The notes under the pieces were generated by a model. That model saw nothing but the letters and a program-made list of their open reading frames with translations. It was not told the origin of the DNA and searched no databases. This document shows positions 7,677 through 16,060 of a stretch of DNA of 64,000 bases, one piece after another; the stretch's first letter is position 1; each line of letters begins with the position of its first letter. The translations under genes and the position numbers were made by a program. The DNA comes from Fodinibius sp036381435. Lineage in GTDB: Bacteria > Bacteroidota > Rhodothermia > Balneolales > Balneolaceae. The DNA lies in the NCBI GenBank assembly GCA_036381435.1, contig DASVCW010000043.1, positions 1 to 64,000 of the forward strand, in the 5' to 3' direction.

Positions 7677-8972
7677 ATGCATCCAACTAACGACCCTAGT
7701 TTAAAATCATTTATCGAAGTAAAGCCTGACTCTCATTTCCCTATTCAAAACCTGCCTTATGGGGTTGCAAGGCCAAAAAACGGGGGTGAAGTTTTTACAT
7801 GTACAGCTATCGGGGATTATGTTGTTGATCTGTCTGAGCTCAGTGCGGCTGGTGTTTTTGATGGCCCTGAGCTTGACGGGGAAAGTGTTTTCCGGGAATC
7901 GTCTCTTAATAATTTTATGGAACTGGGGCATAAAGCCTGGGCCGAAGCCCGAATGTATATCAGTAATTTGCTGAGTGCTGATGAATCGGCACTGCGGGAT
8001 AATGAAGGGCTCAAAAAACGGGTTATCACACCGATGAGAGACGTTGAAATGATCATGCCTGTCAACGTTGGGGATTATACTGATTTTTATTCATCCGAAC
8101 CCCATGCCACCAATGTAGGGACGATGTTTCGCGGGCCTGAAAATGCGCTGAAGCCAAACTGGAAACACCTGCCGGTGGGTTATCACGGACGTGCCAGCTC
8201 GGTGGTAGTTAGCGGTACGGATGTTCATCGACCGCAGGGACAAATTTTACCCTCCGGTAGCGACGATACCCCTGCTTTTGACGCCTGTAAGCTGCTCGAT
8301 TTTGAGCTTGAAATGGGATTTGTAACCGGACCGGGTAATCCGCTGGGTGAACCTATTCCCATAAACAAAGCACATGAGCATATCTTCGGAATGATGTTGG
8401 TGAACGACTGGAGCGCACGCGATATTCAGAAATGGGAATACGTGCCGCTGGGTCCGTTTTTGGCCAAAAATTGGGCAACATCCGTTTCACCCTGGATTGT
8501 TACACTGGACGCTCTCGAGCCATTTCGCATCCAGGGTCCCGACCAGAACCCCGAACCGCTCCCCTATCTAAAGTCCGACGGTAAATGGACATTCGACATC
8601 AACCTTGATGTATTTTTACAGGGTGAAAAAATGGATGAACCCTATAAAATTTGTGCATCCAACGCGAAGAATTTGTACTGGAATATCTGCCAACAATTAG
8701 CCCATCAAACCATTACCGGTTGCAATGTGCAGGCAGGTGATTTATATGCTTCGGGAACCATCAGTGGCGAGAGTGAAGATTCATATGGCAGTATGCTGGA
8801 ACTTTCATGGAAGGGTGAAAAACCGCTAAAACTGCCCAACGGTGAAGAGCGCACATTCCTGCAAGACGGCGACCGCTTGACTATGACCGGTTATGCCGAT
8901 ACTAATGATTATCGCATCGGTTTTGGTGAAGTGACGGGTAAGATTCTGCCCGCCAAAGAGCTGGATTTGTAA
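7677..8972 (+). CDS. fahA: Fumarylacetoacetase, last step of tyrosine degradation
   Basis: A 431-residue protein of typical length for fumarylacetoacetate hydrolase. The small N-terminal SH3-like domain (about 1-125) is followed by the beta-roll catalytic domain. Visible active-site segments are DYTDFYSSEPHATN (metal Asp and catalytic His), the metal-binding LLDFELEMGFV, NDWSARDIQKWE and GPFLAKNWATSVSPW. It hydrolyses fumarylacetoacetate to fumarate and acetoacetate in the cytosol. Other homogentisate-pathway genes (hmgA, hpd, maiA) are not in this window. The upstream neighbour is an unknown protein in the same orientation. Confidence 0.95.
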   Translation: MHPTNDPSLKSFIEVKPDSHFPIQNLPYGVARPKNGGEVFTCTAIGDYVVDLSELSAAGVFDGPELDGESVFRESSLNNFMELGHKAWAEARMYISNLLSADESALRDNEGLKKRVITPMRDVEMIMPVNVGDYTDFYSSEPHATNVGTMFRGPENALKPNWKHLPVGYHGRASSVVVSGTDVHRPQGQILPSGSDDTPAFDACKLLDFELEMGFVTGPGNPLGEPIPINKAHEHIFGMMLVNDWSARDIQKWEYVPLGPFLAKNWATSVSPWIVTLDALEPFRIQGPDQNPEPLPYLKSDGKWTFDINLDVFLQGEKMDEPYKICASNAKNLYWNICQQLAHQTITGCNVQAGDLYASGTISGESEDSYGSMLELSWKGEKPLKLPNGEERTFLQDGDRLTMTGYADTNDYRIGFGEVTGKILPAKELDL

Positions 8973-8980
8973 AGGCAAAC

Positions 8981-9034
8981 GGCAAAAGTGAAAAAGCAGA
9001 AGACTCTTTTGCCTTTTCACTTTTCACTTCTGCC
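8981..9034. terminator. Inverted repeat between convergent genes, possible bidirectional terminator
   Basis: Arms GGCAAAAGTGAAAA (8981-8994) and TTTTCACTTCTGCC (9021-9034) pair with two mismatches and are rich in A and T at the loop side. It lies exactly between the convergent fahA and metalloprotease genes and runs into the stop codon of the latter. The lack of a clean T-tract keeps confidence low. Confidence 0.4.
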
Positions 9035-10791
9035 TATTTAATCAAAGTCATTTTTTTAACAAAGGATCCTTCATCCGTTATCAAGCGGTAGAAATAAACA
9101 CCCGAAGCCAATTGAGAGCCATCAAAAGGCACCTCGTAGTAACCTTCGGGCAGAATAGTATTTCGCAGCGTTCGCACTAAACGTCCCGTTATATCATAAA
9201 CTTTAAGTTCTACTTTCGATTGTTCCGGCAGGCTAAACTGGATGATTGTTTCAGGATAAAAGGGGTTGGGATAGTTCTGCATCAGCTGAACAATTTGAGG
9301 ATCTTCGGAACGCACAAAAATTCTATATCCGGTAGATTCAGTTTCCGATCCGTTGGCCACTACAATGCCCATTCTTGTTAAATCACTCCATGCCCACGTT
9401 GTTTGATATTCGATCGCACCGCCGCCTTCGGTATAAAGAACAGCCGTTTCAGTAGTTCCGTCATTAAAATATCCGATAATGCCTAAGCCCGCTTCGGGGA
9501 TGGAAACGTCTGTCAGGCCTACGGTAACATAACCACTAAAAGTAGAGGGTTGTACGTTAAAATAATTGGCCGAAAAAGGCTGTAGCGAATCGGTGCTTAT
9601 GGATGGTGCGATTAAACTGTCAGCACCCAAAAGGTAATAATTTATAGTTGGATCGGGATAAGCTTCGCGCTCTTCAAAACCATAATTCGGAGGCGAATTT
9701 TGAGGCCCCGAAGCAAAATGCCAAAGCTGAGATTCGATATAAGCACGCTGAAAGGCGGCAGAGCTTCCTAATTGCTCGCTCATTGCATTAACCATGCGAA
9801 TATCAGGATTAGCGACAATGATATCCCAAACGCGGGGCCAGAAATCGGGGCCATATCTTTCTTCAAAAAACAGTGCCCAGCTTACGTGATAATATGAACC
9901 GGGATAAAACGAGCTTGCAGGGCTCTCAAAAATGGAAGCCGAATTATTTATGTAATTGTAGTAATCATTTACCTGATCATACACCACTTCTTCCATCAAA
10001 GTGGCATCCATTTCTGACCAAAGATCAGTCTCGCCGCTCCACTGGGTAGCGGCATATTGAATAGCATGTTTGAGTTCATGGGCGATCGTTGCTTTTATAG
10101 CACCGATTACATCACCTTCGGGATGATCATTAGGCGGGAAATTTTCAGAAAAATCATTTTCAATTTGAATAACTGTAGTACCGTTACTGATGTACGTTTG
10201 TCCATAGAAAAGGTCAAGATCCGCAATCTCTATTTCATAGGTGTCTCCCGCAGGAATGGGATTCGAATACCCTAAATTCAGAACTTCTTGCTGATAGGAA
10301 TAATCTGCCGCCTCAGCCACTTCGTCCACATAATCCGGAACGCCATTTCCGGTGGAGTCTGCATTCGGGACGGCATCTTCACCCGAAATTTCATAATAAA
10401 TAAGAAACCTGCCCGAAGGTGAACGATGGATTTCCACAGCCTGCATTTTGTATCGCCCGGTCATGGTTTCAACTTTCTGCACAGTGGAAGTAGAAAGCTC
10501 TTGTCTGTAACTGTGGAACTCTCTGATGATAGGCGTGCCGCACTTGATGGGTAAAGAATCCTGCGGCTGAAATTCAAACGGCAGCTTTTGAGGGTTGGTC
10601 AGGGCATAGAATTTGAAAAGCACTTTTTGATCAAGCGTTAACCTGTTACTTTGATAGGCGCGTTCAATTTTATGTAAGACGTCAAGTTGTTGACGCGAAT
10701 CGCCTTCAAAGCGCTCCTGGGCCTTGAGCGGAAAAGTCGAAAAAAACAGGGCAAAAGCCAACAAAAATGCGAACTGCAGGTGAAATTTCAT
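9034..10791 (-). CDS. Secreted MXAN_6640-like metalloprotease with T9SS type A sorting domain
   Basis: A 585-residue exported protein. A Sec signal peptide (residues 1-24, ending LKAQ) is followed by a protease-like domain with the zinc motif HELKH in TIAHELKHAIQYA near residue 240. The region DSTGNGVPDYVDEVAEAADYS near residue 145 resembles the MXAN_6640 putative metalloprotease group. The last 80 residues form a T9SS type A sorting domain: QNYPNPF, then VYDITGRLVRTL, ASGVYFYRL and a final MTLIK. This targets the protein through the type IX secretion machinery to the surface or medium. The porX gene 2.6 kb away belongs to the known regulators of this secretion system. Proteolytic activity itself is inferred. 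Confidence 0.88.
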   Translation of the reverse strand: MKFHLQFAFLLAFALFFSTFPLKAQERFEGDSRQQLDVLHKIERAYQSNRLTLDQKVLFKFYALTNPQKLPFEFQPQDSLPIKCGTPIIREFHSYRQELSTSTVQKVETMTGRYKMQAVEIHRSPSGRFLIYYEISGEDAVPNADSTGNGVPDYVDEVAEAADYSYQQEVLNLGYSNPIPAGDTYEIEIADLDLFYGQTYISNGTTVIQIENDFSENFPPNDHPEGDVIGAIKATIAHELKHAIQYAATQWSGETDLWSEMDATLMEEVVYDQVNDYYNYINNSASIFESPASSFYPGSYYHVSWALFFEERYGPDFWPRVWDIIVANPDIRMVNAMSEQLGSSAAFQRAYIESQLWHFASGPQNSPPNYGFEEREAYPDPTINYYLLGADSLIAPSISTDSLQPFSANYFNVQPSTFSGYVTVGLTDVSIPEAGLGIIGYFNDGTTETAVLYTEGGGAIEYQTTWAWSDLTRMGIVVANGSETESTGYRIFVRSEDPQIVQLMQNYPNPFYPETIIQFSLPEQSKVELKVYDITGRLVRTLRNTILPEGYYEVPFDGSQLASGVYFYRLITDEGSFVKKMTLIK

Positions 10792-10831
10792 TCAGGATGC
10801 AATATTTGAAAACAAAAGAAGTTCATTTCTT

Positions 10832-10863
10832 CAAAAAATACCCTTAATTTTGGCATCTGCAAA
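10832..10863 (-). promoter_or_regulatory. Bacteroidota-type promoter of the T9SS-sorted protease
   Basis: On the minus strand, TTTG (complement of 10860-10863) is followed after 19 bases by TATTTTTTG (complement of 10832-10840), about 40 bases before the start codon at 10791. Motif and spacing agree with the promoters proposed at 680-710 and 39781-39812. On the plus strand TAATTTTG at 10845-10852 matches the -7 consensus for the divergent trhO gene but lacks a good -33 element. Confidence 0.45.
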
Positions 10864-10888
10864 TATTAGAAATTAATTCTTTGCTTTT

Positions 10889-10922
10889 AACCCTGACAGG
10901 GTTTTGGAACCCTGTCAGGGTT
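10889..10922. repeat. Double AACCCTGACAGGGTT palindrome
   Basis: AACCCTGACAGGGTT at 10889-10903 and its exact complement at 10908-10922 are separated by four bases; each unit is also nearly self-complementary. A single copy at 20657-20671 supplies the stop codon of the enoyl-CoA hydratase-like gene. This is a dispersed repeat. Here it lies in the leader of trhO and could fold in the mRNA. Confidence 0.7.
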
Positions 10923-10947
10923 GGAGCAGCGGTAAAAATAAAAGCAC

Positions 10948-11901
10948 ATGTACGAAGTAATTCTATACTACAACTTTAGTCGAATTGAAGATCCCGAAAC
11001 CTTTTGTGAAAAGCATAAGGCATTTTGCAAAGAGCTCGGAATGAAGGGAAGAATTTATATCGGTAAAGAAGGCATCAACGGAACGCTTGGCGGCACTGCT
11101 GAACAGATTTCGGCCTACAAAGAGCATTTGACAGGAATTTCCGGTTTTGAAGATACCGGCTTCAAAACAGACAACAGTGATTATATTCCCTTTGCAAAAC
11201 TGATATGTAAGGTGCGTGATGAACTGGTTGCTATTCACAAGGAGGATGTTAATCCTGAAAACGGGGGGAAGTACCTGGAGCCGCGTGAATGGAAGCAGGT
11301 ACTGGAGTCGGATGAGGATTATGTGATTATTGATGTGCGGAATGACTACGAATCTAAGATCGGGCATTTTGAAGGAGCCATCACCCCGCAAGTGGAAAAT
11401 TTTTATGACTTTCCCGGATGGCTCGATAATTTTGATGCCGAAAAGGATAAAAAAGTGCTGATGTACTGCACCGGCGGCATCCGCTGCGAGAAGTTTTCGG
11501 TATTAATGAAGGAAAAGGGCTGGCAGGATGTGAACCAGCTGCATGGCGGCATTTTGCGTTATGGAAAGGAAGAGGGTGGCAAGCATTACAAGGGCAAATG
11601 TTTTGTGTTTGACGACCGTCTGGTGGTTCCGGTAAATGAGGAGGATATGGAGCCGGTCGCGAAGTGTGAAATTACCGGCAAACCGGCGGATACCTACATC
11701 AATTGTGCGAATATGGAGTGTAACAAGCTGTTTGTGTGCTCGGAAGAAGGTGCTAAACTGATGGAAGGCTGCTGTAGCGAAGAATGTCGTCAAAGCGAGT
11801 ATAAGCGTCCTTTTGATTCCGAAAATGCTTTTCGTCCCTTCCGAAAATGGTACAACTATTTTGATGACGAGTTTAAAGAGCGGGAGCTGGAGGAAAAGTA
11901 G
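10948..11901 (+). CDS. trhO: tRNA uridine(34) hydroxylase, rhodanese family (TrhO/YceA)
   Basis: A 317-residue protein of the UPF0176/TrhO group. An N-terminal ferredoxin-like domain (about 1-95, with GKEGINGTLGG) is followed by a rhodanese domain (about 120-215) whose active-site loop is C174-TGGIR-C180, and then a cysteine-rich C-terminal zinc-like segment (CANMECNKLFVC, GCCSEEC). Known TrhO enzymes hydroxylate uridine 34 of certain tRNAs using oxygen. It is cytosolic. It is divergent from the protease gene, with a repeat in the leader. The start codon is chosen from the conserved opening YEVILYYNFSRIEDPE. Confidence 0.9.
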   Translation: MYEVILYYNFSRIEDPETFCEKHKAFCKELGMKGRIYIGKEGINGTLGGTAEQISAYKEHLTGISGFEDTGFKTDNSDYIPFAKLICKVRDELVAIHKEDVNPENGGKYLEPREWKQVLESDEDYVIIDVRNDYESKIGHFEGAITPQVENFYDFPGWLDNFDAEKDKKVLMYCTGGIRCEKFSVLMKEKGWQDVNQLHGGILRYGKEEGGKHYKGKCFVFDDRLVVPVNEEDMEPVAKCEITGKPADTYINCANMECNKLFVCSEEGAKLMEGCCSEECRQSEYKRPFDSENAFRPFRKWYNYFDDEFKERELEEK

Positions 11902-11905
11902 CGGC

Positions 11906-11945
11906 AGGTGCCAGGCACCAGGCACTTGTAAAATGCCTGACACCT
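11906..11945. repeat. GGTGCC..GGCACC family repeat, possible bidirectional terminator
   Basis: AGGTGCCAGGCA at the left pairs with TGCCTGACACCT at the right around a TTGTAAAA-containing loop. It is related to the perfect palindrome at 2224-2254. It lies between convergent genes (trhO and the alpha/beta hydrolase) and may serve as a shared terminator. Confidence 0.5.
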
Positions 11946-11954
11946 CGAGGTAGT

Positions 11955-12746
11955 TCACTCTTCAAAAAACGCTTTAGCGATAGCAGCAAAATGGGCAGGA
12001 CGATCCAGAAAGGCGTAATGTCCGGCGTGATCAATCACTACAAGCGCAGCATTTTTGATTCCCTTTTCCATTCGCTCAGCTTGGTACAGCGGCGTTGCTT
12101 CGTCATTTCTTCCCCAAAGCAGCAGCACCTCATGTGGAATGCTTGGCAGACAAGGTTCCAGGTATTCAGTAACCGTTCGTACAAAAGTCCCCCGCATCAC
12201 CCCGCTTAGTTTGCTGTAGTCACTTGAGCCTAAAGATTTCCAAAGAGCGGTCTGACGAAGTCTTTTCAGTGATCTTTCTCGTAATTTTTGGGGCAAAATC
12301 ACAAAGGGAGCCTTGAGGGTTTTGGCGAAATACTTTTTAAAGTAATAGTTCGTGCTGCGCTTTGGCTTCATACCCGCACCACCGGTGATCAGCACTTTGC
12401 CAATTCCGGATTTTGCATCATCACGTGCACAGAGTTTGAGCGTTATGCGTCCGCCAAAGGAATGGACGAGCAGATCTGTTTCACCCAAATTTTCATCACT
12501 TATAAATTGCTGAATGAGATCAGCGTAATTATCAATATTCCAGGGATTGTCGGGGGCGGGGGATTTTCCGAATCCGGGTAAGTCAATAACATAACATGTT
12601 CTTAAATCTGAAAGCTGCTCCGCCAGCGGCATCATCACCTTTCCGCTGCTTCCCCACCCGTGGAGGACGATCAGAGGCTTTCCGGCGCCTGTTTTTTGGT
12701 AGACAACAGGGAGATCGTTGTAATGATATTTTTGCTCATTTTGCAT
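11955..12746 (-). CDS. Alpha/beta-fold hydrolase
   Basis: A cytosolic alpha/beta hydrolase of about 263 residues. The oxyanion segment VLHGWGSSG is near residue 25, the nucleophile elbow is VHSFGGR (Ser as nucleophile), and the late segment has LLWGRNDEATP (acid) and DHAGHYAFLDRPAHF (catalytic His). This is the family's usual order. The frame extends upstream to a TTG at 12785, but homology-like sequence begins only after the ATG at 12746, so that start is used; an ATG at 12761 is also possible. The substrate cannot be inferred. The gene converges on trhO with a repeat in between. Confidence 0.85.
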   Translation of the reverse strand: MQNEQKYHYNDLPVVYQKTGAGKPLIVLHGWGSSGKVMMPLAEQLSDLRTCYVIDLPGFGKSPAPDNPWNIDNYADLIQQFISDENLGETDLLVHSFGGRITLKLCARDDAKSGIGKVLITGGAGMKPKRSTNYYFKKYFAKTLKAPFVILPQKLRERSLKRLRQTALWKSLGSSDYSKLSGVMRGTFVRTVTEYLEPCLPSIPHEVLLLWGRNDEATPLYQAERMEKGIKNAALVVIDHAGHYAFLDRPAHFAAIAKAFFEE

Positions 12747-12883
12747 CTTGCAGGCAAACATCTGATTATTTTTTACGCAAAACAAGAGAAATTTTGTAAG
12801 GATTTGGGTTTTCAGGGGTCTTACTTATAAGAGGTGCTAATAATTACACTGTGTCACCCCGTTAAACATTAATTAAGATTGCT

Positions 12884-13420
12884 ATGAAGAGAAAACTATT
12901 TTTCTGGCTGGAGAAGTTGAAAATCACTCCCGCCGAACGCAAAGCGGTATCGGGATTGATGGTTGTACTCATTGTGCTGGCTTCAATAAATCTGGCGTTG
13001 TCGCCGGCAGTTGCTTTCGAGGAGGACCATTACCGCAAGCTCGAAAAACAGTTTGTGGCTCGCACCGCTGCGCTCCGTGCTAAAGAGGAAAAATTGATGC
13101 GACGCTATTTTCCCGCTAATGTTAAGAAGCAATCGGTAGCTTCTTCGGTTGATACGATGACAGCCGATACCACAAAAGAAACGATGGTTCAAGAAGGCAG
13201 CCAAATTGCTGAAAACCGGTTGATAAATATAAATACGGCAAGTCAGAAGGCCCTGGAAACGCTACCGGGAATTGGTCCCGCTTACGCTAAACGCATCATC
13301 ACTTACCGAAAAAAATACGGCGGATTTCAATCGATTGGAGAACTGATAAAAATTAAAGGGATTGGTGAAAAGCGACTGGATAAATTGAAACCATTTATCA
13401 AACTTAAGGACTCCGAATAA
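12884..13420 (+). CDS. ComEA-like helix-hairpin-helix protein
   Basis: A 178-residue protein with one N-terminal membrane anchor (about residues 22-42), a charged coiled stretch (45-75), a Ser/Thr-rich linker, and a tandem helix-hairpin-helix domain (about 107-176) with ININTASQKALETLPGIGP and GELIKIKGIGEKRLDKLKP. The domain resembles ComEA, the DNA-binding receptor for natural transformation; many Bacteroidota carry such proteins without proven competence. The anchor places the DNA-binding part outside the cytoplasm. The gene ends five bases before porX, so the two are probably co-transcribed. Confidence 0.85.
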   Translation: MKRKLFFWLEKLKITPAERKAVSGLMVVLIVLASINLALSPAVAFEEDHYRKLEKQFVARTAALRAKEEKLMRRYFPANVKKQSVASSVDTMTADTTKETMVQEGSQIAENRLININTASQKALETLPGIGPAYAKRIITYRKKYGGFQSIGELIKIKGIGEKRLDKLKPFIKLKDSE

Positions 13421-13425
13421 TTAAA

Positions 13426-14988
13426 ATGGATCCAATGCCAGCACGTATTTTGTGGGCTGATGATGAGATTGATCAGCTTAAGCCACACATCATTTTTTTA
13501 GAAAAAAAGGGTTTTGAGGTCACGCCTGTGACGAATGGCGATGATGCGGTGAGTTTGATTAAAGAGCAACCCTTTGACATCATTTTTCTGGATGAACAGA
13601 TGCCGGGGATGGATGGACTGGCTACCCTGAATAAAATTAAGTTGCTCCAGACATCACTCCCTGTGGTGATGATCACCAAAAGTGAAGAAGAAGCGATTAT
13701 GGAGGAGGCTATCGGGGGCAAGATTTCGGATTATTTAATTAAGCCGGTCAATCCAAACCAAATTTTGCTGACCATTAAGCGTATTTTAGAGCGGCATCGT
13801 ATTCGCAACGAAAAATTCGCTCAATCTTACTTGCGAAATTTCAATAAGATCTCCGACCGTATAAGCGATACTACAGGTTGGGCCGAGTGGATTAGTATCT
13901 ATAAACAGCTTATTCAGTGGGAGATTGATTTGGAAAGTGGCGAGGAATCACTTCGCCAGGTGCTGAAGGACCAGTACCGGGAAGCGAATAAAATGTTTGG
14001 GCGTTTTATAGACGATAATTACAAAAATTGGCTGCAGCATTCTACACCACAGCGACCGGCACTTTCAATCGATATTGTCGATGAATATGTGCTTCCGCAT
14101 GTAAAAAACGGCCAAAAAACGCTTTTTCTGGTGATTGACTGCATGCGCTACGATCAATGGCTGGTCTTCCAGAATTTGCTGAGTGATGATTACAGCATCG
14201 ACATGGATTTTTATTATTCCATTTTGCCCACAGCCACACCTTATTCACGGAATGCCATTTTTTCAGGTTTGTTTCCACTCGAAATTCAGGAAGTATATCC
14301 CCATTTATGGCAGCAGGGTGAGGACGAGCGGTCACTTAATCAGTATGAACAAGAATTGCTGATGAAGCAGCTCGAACGCAAAGGCATTGATAAAAAGTTA
14401 GCCTACGAAAAGGTGCTGAATATTGAGGAAGGAAGAAAAATCACCGAGAATATCCATAATTATTTACAAGTGCCGTTGAGCACTTTCGTTTATAATTTTG
14501 TAGATACGCTGGTACATTCGCGTTCTGATTCTGATGTTCTTCGCGAAATTGCTCCCGATGTGCCCGCTTTCCGTTCACTGACAAAAACCTGGTTTCAGCA
14601 TTCTTCACTCAATGAAATTTTTAAAATTCTGGCCGATGAAGAAGTAGTGATTGTGGTAACGAGCGACCACGGGGCGATCCGTGCCTTGCGGGATACCAAA
14701 GTTTACGGCAACAAAGATACCTCCACGAGTCTCCGGTACAAATACGGTCGAAATTTAACCGCTAACGAGAATGCTGCTATTTTAATTGATAAACCGGAAG
14801 AATATAATTTGCCCGCTCCTCTTCATAGTAATAATTACATCATCGCTAAAGAAGATTACTACTTTGTGTATCCCACCAATTATCATCGCTACCAAAACCG
14901 CTACCGCGATACTTTTCTTCATGGCGGCGCGAGTATGGAAGAGATGATTCTGCCTATTGCTACATTGCGCCCGAAAGGGATGTTATAG
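13426..14988 (+). CDS. porX: PorX: response regulator with PglZ phosphatase domain
   Basis: A 520-residue two-part protein. The N-terminal receiver domain (about 5-125) has the acidic triad D12-D13-E14, the phosphoacceptor D56 in IIFLDEQMPG and the conserved Lys in YLIKPVNP. A helical linker leads to a PglZ/alkaline-phosphatase-like domain with FLVIDCMRYDQW (metal Asp), PTATPYSR (catalytic Thr T269/T271), VTSDHGAIR and a C-terminal HGGASMEEM. This architecture is that of PorX, the regulator of type IX secretion in Porphyromonas and Flavobacterium, which dimerises on phosphorylation and hydrolyses cyclic oligonucleotides. All key residues are present, so it should be active. A T9SS-sorted protease lies nearby, and a candidate PorY kinase is at 26444. 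Confidence 0.92.
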   Translation: MDPMPARILWADDEIDQLKPHIIFLEKKGFEVTPVTNGDDAVSLIKEQPFDIIFLDEQMPGMDGLATLNKIKLLQTSLPVVMITKSEEEAIMEEAIGGKISDYLIKPVNPNQILLTIKRILERHRIRNEKFAQSYLRNFNKISDRISDTTGWAEWISIYKQLIQWEIDLESGEESLRQVLKDQYREANKMFGRFIDDNYKNWLQHSTPQRPALSIDIVDEYVLPHVKNGQKTLFLVIDCMRYDQWLVFQNLLSDDYSIDMDFYYSILPTATPYSRNAIFSGLFPLEIQEVYPHLWQQGEDERSLNQYEQELLMKQLERKGIDKKLAYEKVLNIEEGRKITENIHNYLQVPLSTFVYNFVDTLVHSRSDSDVLREIAPDVPAFRSLTKTWFQHSSLNEIFKILADEEVVIVVTSDHGAIRALRDTKVYGNKDTSTSLRYKYGRNLTANENAAILIDKPEEYNLPAPLHSNNYIIAKEDYYFVYPTNYHRYQNRYRDTFLHGGASMEEMILPIATLRPKGML

Positions 14989-15030
14989 GTTCTGTGCTTT
15001 GGCCAAATTTTATTGACCGTTTTCTTTTCA

Positions 15031-15235
15031 ACTCCATTCGGAGTTGTAATTGTTATAGATCATCTGATCACCGAATTTACATCCGGTGCCATTAATATTT
15101 AAGCCCTTCGGGCTTTTTTATCTAATGATCGTTAATTGAAAATCCCGAAGGGATGTAACATACATAGCCCCGAATGCAATTCGGGATATAAAAAAATATC
15201 ACCACGAACAACCCTGAATGGGGTTGAAGAAAAAG
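15031..15235. repeat. Multi-hairpin intergenic element after porX, including a terminator-like stem
   Basis: Four consecutive palindromes fill most of the 324-bp gap: CAACTCCATTCGGAGTTG, AAGCCCTTCGGGCTT followed by TTTTTA (about 15102-15120), ATCCCGAAGGGAT, CCCCGAATGCAATTCGGG, and a closing CAACCCTGAATGGGGTTG. The outermost units are related in inverted orientation. The second stem has the form of a Rho-independent terminator for porX. The whole looks like a dispersed composite repeat. I see no open gene here. Confidence 0.6.
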
Positions 15236-15312
15236 GCAATTAAAGGATCAATAAAAATATCCAAACCTTGAGTATCTTGAAAAAGCAACATTGAAGAATA
15301 TTGCCAAACAAA

Positions 15313-15750
15313 ATGAAAGAAATCTTAAAAGAATTCACCAGCCATTCACCCGAAGAAACCTTAATTCTCGGAAAAGAATTTGCTGAAACATTAGAGCGGG
15401 GTGATGTTGTTTGTCTCAAGGGTGAGCTGGGGGCAGGGAAAACGCATTTTGTGAAAGGAATGGCTAAGGCGTTTGGTATTGATCCTGCAGATGTAACTTC
15501 ACCCACTTTCACATTGATTCATGAATATGCCGGAGTAAAAAATTTATATCATTTCGATTGTTATCGAATGAAATCACCACAAGAAGCGCTTGAAATAGGA
15601 GTGGAAGAATATTTTTACGGAGAGGGCGTTTGTATTGTCGAATGGCCGGAGCGAATCCATTCTCTCATTCCGTCCGAGGCTATCTGGATTTCTATTCAAG
15701 TCCCGGATGTAAAAACACGAAAATTTGTCATTTCCAAAAAAGGATTGTAA
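15313..15750 (+). CDS. tsaE: tRNA threonylcarbamoyladenosine biosynthesis ATPase TsaE
   Basis: A 145-residue P-loop ATPase. Walker A is GELGAGKTHF near residue 35, the conserved TSPTFTLIHEY follows at about 62, and the Walker B-like YHFDCYR and EWPERI segments are at the expected positions. TsaE works with TsaB and TsaD to make the t6A modification at position 37 of ANN-decoding tRNAs. The frame also permits a TTG at 15301 giving four extra residues; the ATG is preferred. In Bacteroidota tsaE is often found beside porX, and this order is kept here with a repeat between. Confidence 0.9.
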   Translation: MKEILKEFTSHSPEETLILGKEFAETLERGDVVCLKGELGAGKTHFVKGMAKAFGIDPADVTSPTFTLIHEYAGVKNLYHFDCYRMKSPQEALEIGVEEYFYGEGVCIVEWPERIHSLIPSEAIWISIQVPDVKTRKFVISKKGL

Positions 15751-15767
15751 TTACGATATTCTAAACT

Positions 15768-16046
15768 ATGGCGAAAAACAGGCTCGCATACCGACTTGAC
15801 CGTCTGCCGGTTATTTATCCTTTTCACCGGCGTGCAGATAATAATATCCAGCTTGGAGACCTGGTTTACTATGGGCCATCACCTGAGTTTTACGGCATCG
15901 GAGAAGTAGTTCGTTGTCTTGATAACCATTGTGTGGTTGATTTCCGCGGAACCGGTGTTTTAGATATTCAGAAAGACGCGCTGGCTATGAAGTATTTGAT
16001 TCCTATCCACAAGCTCAATCTTGGCCATATTTTGAAAAGCACCTGA
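15768..16046 (+). CDS. Small conserved-looking protein, function unknown
   Basis: A 92-residue soluble protein beginning 17 bases after tsaE in the same direction, so it is probably in the same transcript. Its middle reads like a small beta-barrel: LGDLVYYGPS, FYGIGEVVRC, HCVVDFRGTGVLDI. Barrels of this shape occur in nucleic-acid- or ligand-binding proteins, but I do not recognise the family. It is basic at the N-terminus and has no signal or helix. The continuous frame, sensible composition and close spacing support a real gene. Confidence 0.7.
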   Translation: MAKNRLAYRLDRLPVIYPFHRRADNNIQLGDLVYYGPSPEFYGIGEVVRCLDNHCVVDFRGTGVLDIQKDALAMKYLIPIHKLNLGHILKST

Positions 16047-16060
16047 GGGAAATTCAAATT

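Noticed and set aside
7759..7974. 71-residue frame inside fahA
   Set aside because: It lies inside a confidently identified gene in another frame without a ribosome binding site.
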